A stretch of DNA of 64,000 nucleotides, from positions 7,017,501-7,081,500 of the forward strand of contig CM034402.1 in the NCBI GenBank assembly GCA_019925095.2, read 5' to 3'. The number at the start of each line of letters is the position of its first letter. Within the stretch, counting starts at the first letter, position 1. Positions 34,238 through 44,279 of the stretch are shown in pieces. The DNA is from Dendrolimus kikuchii (lineage: Eukaryota; Arthropoda; Insecta; Lepidoptera; Lasiocampidae). The position numbers and the translations under genes were made by a program. Below the pieces are notes generated by a model, which saw nothing but the letters and a program-made list of their open reading frames with translations, was not told where the DNA came from and did no database searches.

Positions 34238-37033
34238 TTATACTTTGAGGTAGTAATCCTTAACAAGTTTATTAAAGGCGGATACAGATTGGGCTTGCCT
34301 TACTTCCAGTGGAAGCATGTTCCATAATTGGACAGCTTGAACACTGAAAGAGTGATTATAAAACCTGGTTGTATTGAGCGGTGTCTCTAGTCTCATATTC
34401 ACTGATGACCTGAGGAATTTCTCCTGATTCACATTGAAAAATTGGAAACGTTCCTTAAGATAAGGGGGAGACTTAGGACTAAACAATACATTGTATAATA
34501 GAGACAGGATATGCGTATTCCGGCGAAGGCGGATAGGGAGCCACTTGAGCTTAGTGCGAAATTCAGATATATGATCATATTTGCGCAAACCAAATATGAA
34601 ACGGATACAAAAATTCTGGAGTCGCTCAAGTTTATCTAACTGGTATTCTGCGAGATCGAGATAGCTAGCATCGGCATAGTCCAGAATGGGTAAGAGAAGG
34701 GATTGTGCCAGTGCAATTTTTGTGGTATGTGGCAAGAAATTCCGCAGTCTCCGCAAGGAAGCTGCGGAAGCGAATACTTTGCGACTAACCTCTTTAAGTT
34801 GGGGTTCCCAGGATAACGTTTTGTCGATATGAACCCCTAGGTTTTTTACTGAATCAGCTATTGGGATTTTGATTCCGTCAAATGTGATAGGGGGTAACGC
34901 GGGCCAGTGAATTTTTGCAACCATCCTCGAACTCCCAACAACAATACTTTGAGTTTTCTTTGGATTCACTGCTAGTCCATGAGATCTACTCCAATCTACG
35001 ATCGATGATAAATCCTCATTTATGATCTTAATAGCATCTGAGAGTTCTTCAATAGAAGCATGTGTATAAATTTGGAGATCATCTGCGTAAAGGTGGTAGG
35101 AGCATCGAAGTTTGTTGGATATAGAATTAATAAAAATTGCGAAAAGTAGAGGAGATAAGACGCCACCCTGTGGTACGCCGGCATACGTATCGCACCAGGA
35201 TGAATGGGATTCATCAATACGAATCCGCTGCCGCCGGCCAAACAGGTAATTTCGAAACCACTCAATTACCTTTGGAGATATGTTAAGAGAGTAGAGTATA
35301 CCAAGCAGGATATCGAAGTCAACAGCGTTGAAAGCATTGCTGAAATCTAGCAAGGTAAGCATTGTCACTTTGCTTTCATCCATAGCGAATCTTATGTCGT
35401 CGGTGATTTTGACTAAGGCAGTGACAGTGCTGTAACCAGGGCGGAAACCGGACTGAAAAGGGTTAAGGAGATCGTTTTTATTTAAGAAAATCCTTAGCTG
35501 GTTATGGACAAGTCGTTCTAGGACTTTGGATAAAAATGAAAGTATGGAAATGGGACGAAAGTCAGAAAAGGAACTAGGATTGGATTTCTTTGGGATAGGG
35601 GTGACAAGTGCTTCTTTCCAAATTTTTGGAAACGAGCCGTTAGAAATAGAGAAATTTAAAATGTGGGTAATAATAGGAAGAACAATATCTAGGATAGGAA
35701 GAATCATGTTACGGCTAACACTGTCGCTGCCCACCGCCTTCGATGTAATTGATACAATACTTTTCTTAACATCACAGTCGGTGAACTGAGTAAAGACAAA
35801 TTGAGAATAATCAGGGGTTGGAAGTGAAGAGAAAAGTTTAAGTGTGTTATCTTTACATGTCTTATCAATATGAGACGATGAAACAAAATGGCTATTCAGA
35901 GAATCAACATTTAAGTCTGAAGGAATAGAGTTATTTTGCGGCTTTCCAACTCCCAATGATTTGAGGAATTTCCAGATTTTAGCTGGATCTCCGTTTTGAA
36001 CTGAATCGTGAATGTGGCGACGTTGTGCATCTCTACACACCTTATTGCAGTGATTACGGATCAAAACATATTTTTCCCAATTCGAAGGAGTTGGTCGACG
36101 GTTATGTCTAGTTTTTGCAGTAGCTTTCTTCGATAGTACCAACTTGATTTCTTCAGTAAGCCAAGGCGCAGGTAAATGTTTAATTTTAATAGCTCGAACT
36201 GGTGCGTGCTTGTCATACAATTTTATTATGTTTTCATTTAGAATACTGACTTTTTCGTCGATACAACCGCTGCCGGTAAGAAGCGTCCAATCAATATTTA
36301 AAGCGTCTGCTTTAAGATTCTCAATGTTCATACCACAAAAATTACGCTGCAACAGTAGTTTGGGGTTCACTTTAGGAGCTCGAATTTCAAACGACAAGAA
36401 GATAAGATCATGGCATGAAAATGCGTCAGCAGGGTATTGTCCATGATTTAATACTAAATTAGGGGATGATACTAGGATAAGGTCAAGTAGAGAAGGAGTG
36501 GAGTTGGGAAAATGATGGGTAGCATTTAAAGGTAGAATTGACAGGCCACATGACTCAGAAACAGATTTGAAGAATGAGCAACGTGTGTCTTGTTTTAAGA
36601 GGCATGTGTTAAAGTCACCCATAATAATGGTGTGATTGTATGAGGGCATAAAATTTTCTAAAATAGTCTCAAAAGATGAGAAAAAGTTTATATTAGATGA
36701 GGGGCAGTAGTATACGCCAAGTAATAGCTTAGTGTGTTGTAAATTGAGTTCGATAAAAATATGTTCACCTGCATTTGGAGGGGGCGGTTGTGTTGATTGA
36801 GATACTAGTTTGAAAGGAATATAGTTGCGTAAATATATGGCAACACCACCACCACGTGAGCCAAGGCGGTCGTTACGTATCAAATGGTACCCTGGTAAAG
36901 TGTAGGCAACAGTCGAGAGACAGGGCTTCAGCCATGATTCTGATATCAAAATAGCATGTATGTTTTTACAATTAAAAGTCGCCAGCATATCTGGGAAATG
37001 AGCCGGAATACTTTGAGCATTTATGTGAACAAG
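34238..37033 (-). CDS. LINE ORF2: endonuclease and reverse transcriptase
   Basis: Open for 931 codons, from just after a TGA at 37034-37036 to TAA at 34238-34240. The endonuclease comes first: LVHINAQSIPA, AILISESWL (catalytic E), GGGVAIYLR, IIMGDFNT, and SCHDLIFLSF. The RT follows: SDFRPISILSFLSKVLERLV, FQSGFRPGYSTVTAL, LLDFSNAFNAVDFD, GVPQGGVLSPLLF, catalytic HLYADDLQI, and NPKKTQSIVV. The C-terminus QLWNMLPLEVRQA...FNKLVKDYY is the usual end of CR1/Jockey-type ORF2. The frame starts in the first strand of the endonuclease and has no proper initiator; the first ATG (36988) is internal. So the copy lost its 5' end but carries no stop or frameshift. All visible catalytic motifs are kept. Confidence 0.92.
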   Translation of the reverse strand, partial: LVHINAQSIPAHFPDMLATFNCKNIHAILISESWLKPCLSTVAYTLPGYHLIRNDRLGSRGGGVAIYLRNYIPFKLVSQSTQPPPPNAGEHIFIELNLQHTKLLLGVYYCPSSNINFFSSFETILENFMPSYNHTIIMGDFNTCLLKQDTRCSFFKSVSESCGLSILPLNATHHFPNSTPSLLDLILVSSPNLVLNHGQYPADAFSCHDLIFLSFEIRAPKVNPKLLLQRNFCGMNIENLKADALNIDWTLLTGSGCIDEKVSILNENIIKLYDKHAPVRAIKIKHLPAPWLTEEIKLVLSKKATAKTRHNRRPTPSNWEKYVLIRNHCNKVCRDAQRRHIHDSVQNGDPAKIWKFLKSLGVGKPQNNSIPSDLNVDSLNSHFVSSSHIDKTCKDNTLKLFSSLPTPDYSQFVFTQFTDCDVKKSIVSITSKAVGSDSVSRNMILPILDIVLPIITHILNFSISNGSFPKIWKEALVTPIPKKSNPSSFSDFRPISILSFLSKVLERLVHNQLRIFLNKNDLLNPFQSGFRPGYSTVTALVKITDDIRFAMDESKVTMLTLLDFSNAFNAVDFDILLGILYSLNISPKVIEWFRNYLFGRRQRIRIDESHSSWCDTYAGVPQGGVLSPLLFAIFINSISNKLRCSYHLYADDLQIYTHASIEELSDAIKIINEDLSSIVDWSRSHGLAVNPKKTQSIVVGSSRMVAKIHWPALPPITFDGIKIPIADSVKNLGVHIDKTLSWEPQLKEVSRKVFASAASLRRLRNFLPHTTKIALAQSLLLPILDYADASYLDLAEYQLDKLERLQNFCIRFIFGLRKYDHISEFRTKLKWLPIRLRRNTHILSLLYNVLFSPKSPPYLKERFQFFNVNQEKFLRSSVNMRLETPLNTTRFYNHSFSVQAVQLWNMLPLEVRQAQSVSAFNKLVKDYYLKV

Positions 37034-37040
37034 TCAGTTT

Positions 37041-37357
37041 GTATCCGTACAGGAACGGAGAAAGAATACAATTTCCTGCGGCCGGGCGGCCTGTCGTAAG
37101 AGGCGACTTAACAACCCACAACCAGGTGGTAGGGCATTTGCCCGACTGAATGGCTACCACCCCTGGTCTAAAGTATGTCGCCATAACAACATTGAGTTGT
37201 GTTCCGGCATTAATGACCAGGTTCCAGTCTCCCTTAAGAGAGCAGCAGCGCATTTGTAGCAACTTTGATGTTGGAAACGTCCATAGGCGATGGTAACCGC
37301 TTTCCATCAAGTGGGCCGTCTGCCTGTCTGCCGATCTCCAGCAATAAATATAAAAAA
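37041..37357 (+). mobile_element. SINE-B, best full-length copy
   Basis: Plus sense: head TACAGGAACGGAGAAAGAAT, CCTGTCGTAAGAGGCGACTT and AACCACCAGGTGG-type link. It then has the tail shared with a LINE (TTTGCCCGACTGAATGGCTA to TCAAGTGGGCCGTCTGCCTG) and an A-rich end (about 37346-37357). It abuts the 5' end of the minus-strand LINE directly. Confidence 0.75.
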
Positions 37358-37364
37358 AACTCAA

Positions 37365-37780
37365 TGAAGTTGAATTTCAAATGCACCCTTTAACATCTCA
37401 CCCAAAAAAATGTTATAACTGTATGTAAATGTTAGATTTATATTTAGAATTTTCAATATCATTTAAAAATGTATTTATTTCATACTCTTTAATACTCGTT
37501 TCTATGTAAAATTGTAAAATTTACAAAATCAGAAGAAGAATTAGCAACAAAGAGCGCTTTCACGCGTGAAACATCAATAAAACCGTAATTAATTCGCGGA
37601 CATTTAACTGATAATTGCTTTAATGGCGTCCACAATGGATCAGTGGAGCGAGCTGAGTGGAGCCACTCAATTATGTGGTATTCAGGGTCTTACTGTTTGC
37701 GCTGGTGTTCGCTTGTCCAACAGCGTTCGAGGGTTCTTATGCGCGGTGGGTTCAAGAGGGACGTGGGGTCAATCCCCTTT
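37365..37780. other. Intergenic DNA, no gene seen
   Basis: AT-rich then mixed. A frame around 37623-37780 ends in the TA repeat and has no family signature. Confidence 0.4.
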
Positions 37781-37781
37781 T

Positions 37782-37784
37782 CTA

Positions 37785-37846
<62 letters not shown>

Positions 37847-37849
37847 TAG
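37782..37849. repeat. (TA)n flanked by inverted CTAGATGTA
   Basis: CTAGATGTA at 37782-37790, a pure TA run, and TACATCTAG at 37841-37849. The whole segment is one perfect palindrome. Confidence 0.9.
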
Positions 37850-38785
37850 CGCGGCGTCGAATCGGCGCCCGCATCGGACGCATACTTTCAGTGTTGTCAC
37901 TGAGTTTAAAGAGTAATGACGTCATTTTTTTAGATTCGAAGTACCTACATAACGAATAATAAATATAACCATCATTATACATTTATGAAGTTGCTTTGTT
38001 TGTTAAAAATAATCTACATTTATACATTAAATGCAAAAGTAAACGACATAACAGTTACCTGCTTTCACTTCCTCCAAAAACCACTTTGTTTCAAAACAGT
38101 CTATTCTGTATAGCGAGTAAAATTTACAATAAATTACCACTGAAAATTAAGGAACTCAACATCAAAAGCTTTTAATTAAAATTAAGACAATTGTTAATAA
38201 ATAAAGCATATTACAAATTCATGTATTAAATTCCCCAAAATTACACCTTTCTTGCCAACATTCCTCGACCCATGTTCTTCGTCTAACTTTCTGACGCCTT
38301 ATTTTATTAACATGTTCTTCCATTTCTTCTGTTTCCGCCAAAAGCACAATTATAATCATATCCCAGTCCACCATCGTTGACGAACTTTCGCAACAAACTG
38401 GCATGTTTATTGTAGAGTGGTAACCCAGAACGGTTTACTCGCGCAGGCTCGCGAGGTTGCGCGCAAACTCGAGCATACGCGATCCGTAAAGAAAATGCCC
38501 GAGACCGCGCGGGGATTATTCCTCTCTGTCTGCGCTGACCCTTATGCATTTGAATAAATTCTCATATTTATTTCTCGTTAGAAATGGAATATTACTTGTA
38601 CAATAATGATGAGGTTTTCTTGTATAATTAAGGATACCCATTTAAATGTTACAAAGCATTCATCATCTACCAGAAAAGAGATATATAAGTATACCAAATC
38701 AGTCTGTCTTATATCTAAGAGGGGATTACTTAAAAAAATCCTAAATGTTTTGTCACATTTTAGAATTGTTATTACATACATTCTT
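37850..38785. other. Intergenic DNA, no gene supported
   Basis: A GC-richer stretch at 38430-38550 (CGCGCAAACTCGAGC) has frames but no recognisable domain. Confidence 0.4.
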
Positions 38786-38789
38786 CTTC

Positions 38790-38890
38790 TTCGTCGTCAC
38801 ACTCTTGGCATAGTGGTCGTGGTCCTCATGACAGGGGTGATGGCAAGCTTCACAATTCGTCGCCATTCCTCACACACATTACATTTCATA
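38790..38890 (-). pseudogene. RTE-like LINE C-terminal relic
   Basis: Minus frame VCEEWRRIVKLAITPV followed by MRTTTTMPRV and TGA looks like the EWRRIV... end of RTE-type ORFs. Short and isolated. Confidence 0.45.
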
Positions 38891-39067
38891 CATACATATA
38901 GTGGCACAATATAAAGTCGGTCAACAAGGTGTTCCTTATTAACGTTTAGCCAAAAATCTAGTAAATTGACATGGGGACAACTTAATACTTAGCTTAATAC
39001 TTAGCTTAGAAGACATCCATAAGGACCTAACCCGCCAGTTTAACAAGTTAACTAACTACTTAACGAA

Positions 39068-39260
39068 TGCAAATGTAGATAGATAGATAACATTTTATTG
39101 CTCACCAAAATAAACAAATACAAAACATAATGCATAATTACAATACTTCTTGGCAAAACAACAGGCGGCCTTATCGCTAAAAGCTATCACTTCCAGGCAA
39201 CCCAGCTTAATAGAAATTCTTAACTAATCTGGCGATATAGGTGGAGCAGAAAAAAGATGG
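39068..39260 (-). mobile_element. 5'-truncated CR1/Jockey-like LINE 3' tail
   Basis: TAGATAGATAGATAACA at 39078 (tail), then the minus AATAAAATG, and the hairpin block at about 39172-39187 (one stem substitution). Confidence 0.7.
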
Positions 39261-39476
39261 ACAGTACAATTTAATTATACATACTGACCCTAATTTATAA
39301 ATTTAATACATACATAGATCTAGACACATTTATAGAATATCAATATATATACGAAATAATCCACATTAATATATTTATTAACATTATATATGGCAAGCAT
39401 TTTATTTTAAAAATAGATAAATAAGTGAATGTTTAATATATTAGACATATTTATTTAAAAACAGATAGTACATTCT

Positions 39477-39865
39477 TTTTTTATTGCAGGAGTTCAGCAG
39501 ACAGGCAGACGGCCCACTTGATGGAAAGCGGTTACCATCGCCTATTAACATTAGCAACACCAAAGGTGCTAGAAATGCGCTGCTGCTCTCTTAAGGGAGA
39601 CTGGAACCTGATCACTAATGCCGGAATACAACTCAAGGTTGTTATGGCGATATACTTTAGACCAGGGATGGTAGCCATCCAGTCGGGCAATTGCCCTACC
39701 ACCCTTTCTAAGGGAGTTCCGAAACGTAGAAAACGTTTTGGCCTCTCTGACAGTAAAAGGCAACGCATTCCAGAGTTTGATAGCCTGCACTGTAAAAGAG
39801 TTATCACAAAAGGATGGAATGTGTGCAGGTGTCAGGAGTCCACGATATTTATCTGAGCGCAAATT
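39477..39865 (-). mobile_element. LINE 3' end sharing its tail with SINE-B
   Basis: The sense minus strand carries the ORF2 C-terminal phrase NSFTVQAIKLWNALPFTVRE followed by KTFSTFRNSL. From about 39703 downward it continues as GGTGGTAGGGCAATTGCCCG and the full SINE-B tail, ending TGCAATAAAAAA at about 39477-39488. This is probably the partner LINE that mobilises SINE-B. Confidence 0.7.
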
Positions 39866-39869
39866 GTGA

Positions 39870-40440
39870 AATGTAAATCATGCTTAAGGCTTAGATTCGT
39901 AATACGCTTGAGTTATCTTCTCATTTTTACATATTACTACAGTTACAGTCAAACCAATACTTTATATTAGCCAGTGTTTTATAAATAGCGTGTAGTTTAG
40001 GTTTGTTAATCCAAATGTGAATCTAACTGAGCCATCAAACCACCCCTACCCCCATCTACCCGTCGTAATGTTATTATTTGGCAACATTTACTAAATAATT
40101 TGCTCGTTAAACGTCTGCCGATCCGCGCCCCATCCCCTAACTACCGTATTGTGCGCCGCCGCTCGGTCTCCCTCCGGACTAACTACGGATTCAACCAATA
40201 CGTCTTTAACATTAATTACTGGGCTTTCTTTGTCCACATATTTGTAGCAACATGCTCTTTTGTGTGCGATACGAAATTAATAATGTTCCCTTATTGTTCG
40301 GTTGGGATTATCAAACTATCGGTCACGCTCGCTGGATGAAGTCTTACAGCTTTTTTTATAGGTCCTACGTAATTCTGCAAACAATTTTAGAAGTACATTA
40401 CTTAATCAAATGAAAACTTACATCGAATAAAATAACTGTA
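39870..40440. other. Intergenic DNA, no gene seen
   Basis: A GC-rich patch at 40100-40190 has no recognisable product. Confidence 0.35.
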
Positions 40441-40444
40441 AATA

Positions 40445-40690
40445 TTGATTACATAAAAAATCGAGGACAAGATAGGTGGTATAGGCACGTAATGTGGAGA
40501 GATAAAAGCCATGTGGCAATAAGAATCTTAAAGTGAAAGATTACTTATTGGGTACTAAGTTAAGGTAAACCAAAAAGAGATAGATGGTTTGTGTGAAGGA
40601 TGCCATGATGATTTGTGGGATAAGAGAGGACATATGCCAGAGGATGTACAGAAGAGTATGGAAGAAAAAGATATTGTGCTCAACTCAAAT
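40445..40690 (+). pseudogene. RTE-like LINE C-terminal relic
   Basis: Broken frames read GQDRWYRHVMWRDKSHVAIR then RDRWFV, and later RVWKKKILC, the family pattern RWYGHV-RRD...GRPKKRW...W. Several stops and at least one frameshift. Confidence 0.5.
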
Positions 40691-40718
40691 AATTGGGAGA
40701 AGATAATAAAAAAACAAG

Positions 40719-40855
<137 letters not shown>

Positions 40856-40859
40856 CAGG

Positions 40860-41280
40860 AACCATTCGCAATGCACGCTAAAGACATGTAAATAAAATAT
40901 TTTTAAAAGTAAAAGCTTTGAAATATTTGTAGGTACCAAATATTATCGGTTAATTTAAAAACAGGAGATCCATTTAGTATGAAATCGAGTGTGATGAGTC
41001 GATTTTAATACGAAATGACTATCGAAATTGCAAACAAAAACTTTTTAAATTATATCTAATATTCTATAACCAGTATAGTGAAATAAATTATTTACATTAT
41101 ATTTATACTCTTTAGAAAAACTATCTTATAAAAAATAAGCTGAACAATGTTTCGAAAATCCAAAAAAGGGTAAATTTATTCATTATTCAAATGCCTTATT
41201 GAATATATTATAGCAATTATTTTTGAAACATATGATAGATAATATAGTCGGATACAAAAAGTAATTAAAAAACGTAATAA
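40860..41280. other. Downstream flank of the fucosyltransferase gene
   Basis: AT-rich, no gene seen. Confidence 0.4.
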
Positions 41281-41285
41281 AATTA

Positions 41286-41295
41286 TTTATTTATT
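41286..41295 (-). promoter_or_regulatory. Poly(A) signals of the fucosyltransferase gene
   Basis: Two overlapping AATAAA copies on the minus strand, about 40 bp past the stop at 41332. Confidence 0.65.
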
Positions 41296-41331
41296 GTAAT
41301 ATTGCAAAGATACGAGGCTTGTATGTAGCAT

Positions 41332-43609
41332 TTAATACATTGTGAAGATATGATTCGCATCGATATTAAGACGAGCAGTTTCATTCCAGTATTCGGGCGA
41401 TAAGCACCATTTCATACCATTAAGACCGTTCCACCAAACTCTAAAACTCTTCTTGGCGGGAGCACGCAGTGCTTTGTAACTATGCAAATGCCCGCACAAA
41501 TTGCAAAGCGGATGATCCATATCCTGATGGTCGCTAATTGTGTAAGTATTGGTCCATTTGAAATAAGATTCGAATATCTCGTAATCTCTCATGGCTTCAT
41601 ATATTTTGTAAGCCAGGTTGTATGGATGGAATTCCCGAGCGTTGAGGTAAGAGTTTGGTGGTAGAAATCTGTAAAATAACCATATTATTCAAATGCCTTT
41701 TTTGAAATGAAATCAAATGAAATATTTGAAATGAAATGTGCAATGAAATATTTATTCTTGCAGAAATGTAGTTGTATACAGGTGTTATTCCTGGAAATAC
41801 ATGGTTTAGTACATTTTACCAGTTTCAATGGTCTGCAAGTAAGCAGGATTTTTTTTGGAAGAGATCATTTTATACTATGGTAAATGTTTATTTTTGTAAT
41901 AAGTAATAGTTTATCAATGTAGATAGGCCAATATAAAAATTATAAAAAGCGTGGATGCTTAGAGTTTAACCCACTCGCGTCCTCAACTAAAATGACGCGG
42001 GTTCGAATATTGTTCGAAAAAACAGGCGCCTCTTAGATATTTTTCTATCGTAATGTACATATTTTTACAATTATCATGTGCTGATAGTTAAGGAAAACAT
42101 CTTGTTCAAATCTGCCGATTACCGAGATTACCGAGGTGTGAAACCCGCCAAGCCGCGTTGGACGACTGTGACGAGTATACTGTTCATACCATGAAAAAAA
42201 ATTCAGTCCAAGCCCAGTAGTAAAACGTTTTATGTATTAGGTAGGTTTTATATAAGTATATGTAGGTGGTGTTTTATATAGGTATAATCTTTATTCACAT
42301 CCCGCGGAATCTATTACATTTGCCAAACTAAAAAAATGTGCTATGTTTATCTCCGCTATCGGAAACACAAAATAAAGTACGCATGCCAAATTTTAGGCTA
42401 GTAATAATAAGAAAAAATAAATTATAAAAATAAAGTGCTTTTATATTTATATATTTACTAGTCACTAGATATTTAAGCTCATTTTAAGCGAAATGTGTAT
42501 GTGAAAGTCCTATAATGTATTAATAAAGAGTTACAACAGCCTTCCTACATAAAAAAAACTTTTGTAAGCATATTCCGAGAAAAATATTAAAATAATAACA
42601 TACTTAGAATAGAATGTTATTCAAATACGTGTTCTTTGTACCTAATATTGTATAAAAACTTAACATTCTAAGTATTATTTCAAATCCAAAGTAATTCTCA
42701 GACTTACCTGCTGTAATTAGAAGCCCCATACACAATAGGCACTGCATAATTAAGGTAACCATGCAACACTTTCTCAGTGACGTAATCTTCTGAGAAGGAG
42801 TTTTCGAATGCCGCGTAAAAATAGTAATTATTTCGCAACATTTCGTCGCAATCCTTATTAAAACACTTTAATCCATTGCAACCTCCGAATACGTCTATTT
42901 TAAGAGAATAATGGTACAAGTGTTCTTGCAGTCTTGACAGATAGTCGTCTCTGAAGCTGTCAGCACTGCAATGACTTACCAACCAAGCGATCGCTTTTGT
43001 CTTTCGCTTCAAGATAGATTTAATAGCAGGCTTAATGGACTTAGTACTCTCTTCCCATCTGACATTCAAACTCGGTGCAACTATGTCTTCATTGACATCA
43101 CGCACTATAAAATAGGTCCATGGAATATCAGAATCTAGTCTATAAGTGAAGGTTAGGTTATAATAATTATCATTACGAAGCTCACACGCAGGATTATAAT
43201 AAGCTGATTCAATGGTAAAGAATGTATACAACTGATGCGATTTTCGTTTGGTTGGCATTAACCATTTGTCCGTTAAAAGATCTTCATGAAATATTATAGC
43301 GTCAAATTGAGAATAATCACCGTCGAGAAGGTTCTTGTTTTCGGTGAAAACGCAGTCGCTTATTGGACAATTTAAAGTCCGAATATATCCTTTTGTGAAT
43401 ACGTGATGATTTTTCCATAGGAGTACGAATTTTGTGTTATCGCCTGACCTTGCACCGTTGGGGCTTAATAAAATCTTGTCTGCGTACAAAACGCATCTCT
43501 TAAAAGAGCTGAAAAGCAAATTATGTATAAAAATCGATATCGATAATATAGTCACAACAAAAATAGCTAATTTTACGGAAAATTTTGATTTGCTAAATTT
43601 TAAAAACAT
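41332..43609 (-). CDS. Alpha-(1,3)-fucosyltransferase, GT10 family
   Basis: A Golgi type II membrane enzyme that transfers fucose from GDP-fucose to acceptor glycans. Exon 1 is 43609-42708 (donor GTAAGT); exon 2 is 41668-41332 (acceptor TATTTTACAG). They join within an AGA codon to give 412 residues. Residues 13-34 are the single transmembrane anchor after a short basic cytoplasmic tail. GT10 signatures: AWLVSHCSADSFRDDYLSRL (209 onward), DVFGGCNG (about 239), the donor-binding block FENSFSEDYVTEK with PIVYGASNYSRFLPP across the splice, and the C-terminal CNLC pair at 356-359 typical of the family. NLT (151) and NYS (298) are possible N-glycosylation sites. The length and both motif blocks look complete. 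Which insect subfamily (core A, C or D type) I cannot settle. The 1039-bp intron holds a SINE. Confidence 0.93.
41950..42240 (+). mobile_element. tRNA-like SINE in the fucosyltransferase intron
   Basis: B box GCGGGTTCGAATA at 41997-42009 with an A-box-like TAGAGTTTAACCC upstream. The tail has GCCAAGCCGCGTTGGACGAC and AAGCCCAGTAGTAAAACG, the same tail type as at 13.8 and 58.5 kb. Inserted antisense to the host gene. Confidence 0.6.
42245..42700. other. Remaining intron of the fucosyltransferase
   Basis: AT-rich, no further element recognised. Confidence 0.5.
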
Positions 43610-43614
43610 TTTAC

Positions 43615-44090
43615 GTATAAAAAAAAACTTAAAATAAAACTACTCTATACGAAATAAAAATAAATAATATAAACATTTAATTTGTCAGGTATTTCTGTCA
43701 TGTTTGCATTTCATTTTCTCCTTTAAGTCCTAATTAAAAAGTAACAAAAAGTTTTATCTTGTCAACTTCCATGCCTATCAATCTTTGATATGTACTATTG
43801 TATTCATTAATTATATTATATTTAATTCTATTTTTATTAATTAATTTGATTGTTACTCGAATAGTCAATTTAATTCCAGAATGTATGAAGTCCTGCGGAA
43901 GGACGGCAACGCCAATTCAGACATTCGTAACAGCTTTTATGTAATAACATACCAGATTAAAATACAATATTATAATATACAATACATACTTACATGTGTA
44001 AAACCACATTTTACGGAAACTGCATAATTATTTGTGAAACAAATGTCTGATAATCATCTCCACCAGATCTTGGTACAAGGCAACAGAATC
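43615..44090. other. Upstream flank of the fucosyltransferase
   Basis: No TATA box is convincing. AT-rich, no gene seen. Confidence 0.4.
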
Positions 44091-44096
44091 AATGTA

Positions 44097-44235
44097 GAGA
44101 GAGAGAGATATAACACTTTATTGTACACCATTACAGAAAACACAGAAAAACTTATAGCCTAAAAATATTCTAAATGTGCACAATGGGCGGTCTTATCGCT
44201 AAGAAGTGATCTCTTCCAGACAACCCCTATTAACG
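44097..44235 (-). mobile_element. 5'-truncated CR1/Jockey-like LINE 3' tail
   Basis: GAGAGAGAGATATAACACTT then TTGTACACCATTACAG, and the block GGCGGTCTTATCGCTAAGAA with GTGATCTCTTCCAGACAACC. The hairpin has one substitution. Confidence 0.75.
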
Positions 44236-44279
44236 AATGAAGATAGAATAGAAAACACTTAATTGTTTGTCAAAATAAA

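Larger units (their letters stand above)
33811..37033 (-). mobile_element. CR1/Jockey-like LINE, near-complete ORF2 and 3' UTR
   Basis: Starts at the junction with a SINE-B copy (about 37034), spans the EN-RT frame, and has a 3' UTR of about 400 bp with GTTGTCTGGAAGAGATCGCT, hairpin ATCGCT-GTC-AGCGAT and AATAAAG, then the TTCTA tail. Short tails at 3.95, 9.97, 28.4, 39.1 and 44.1 kb are the same or sister families. Confidence 0.85.

Noticed and set aside
43434..43637. 67-codon plus frame over the fucosyltransferase start
   Set aside because: Antisense to a well supported exon and lacks features.
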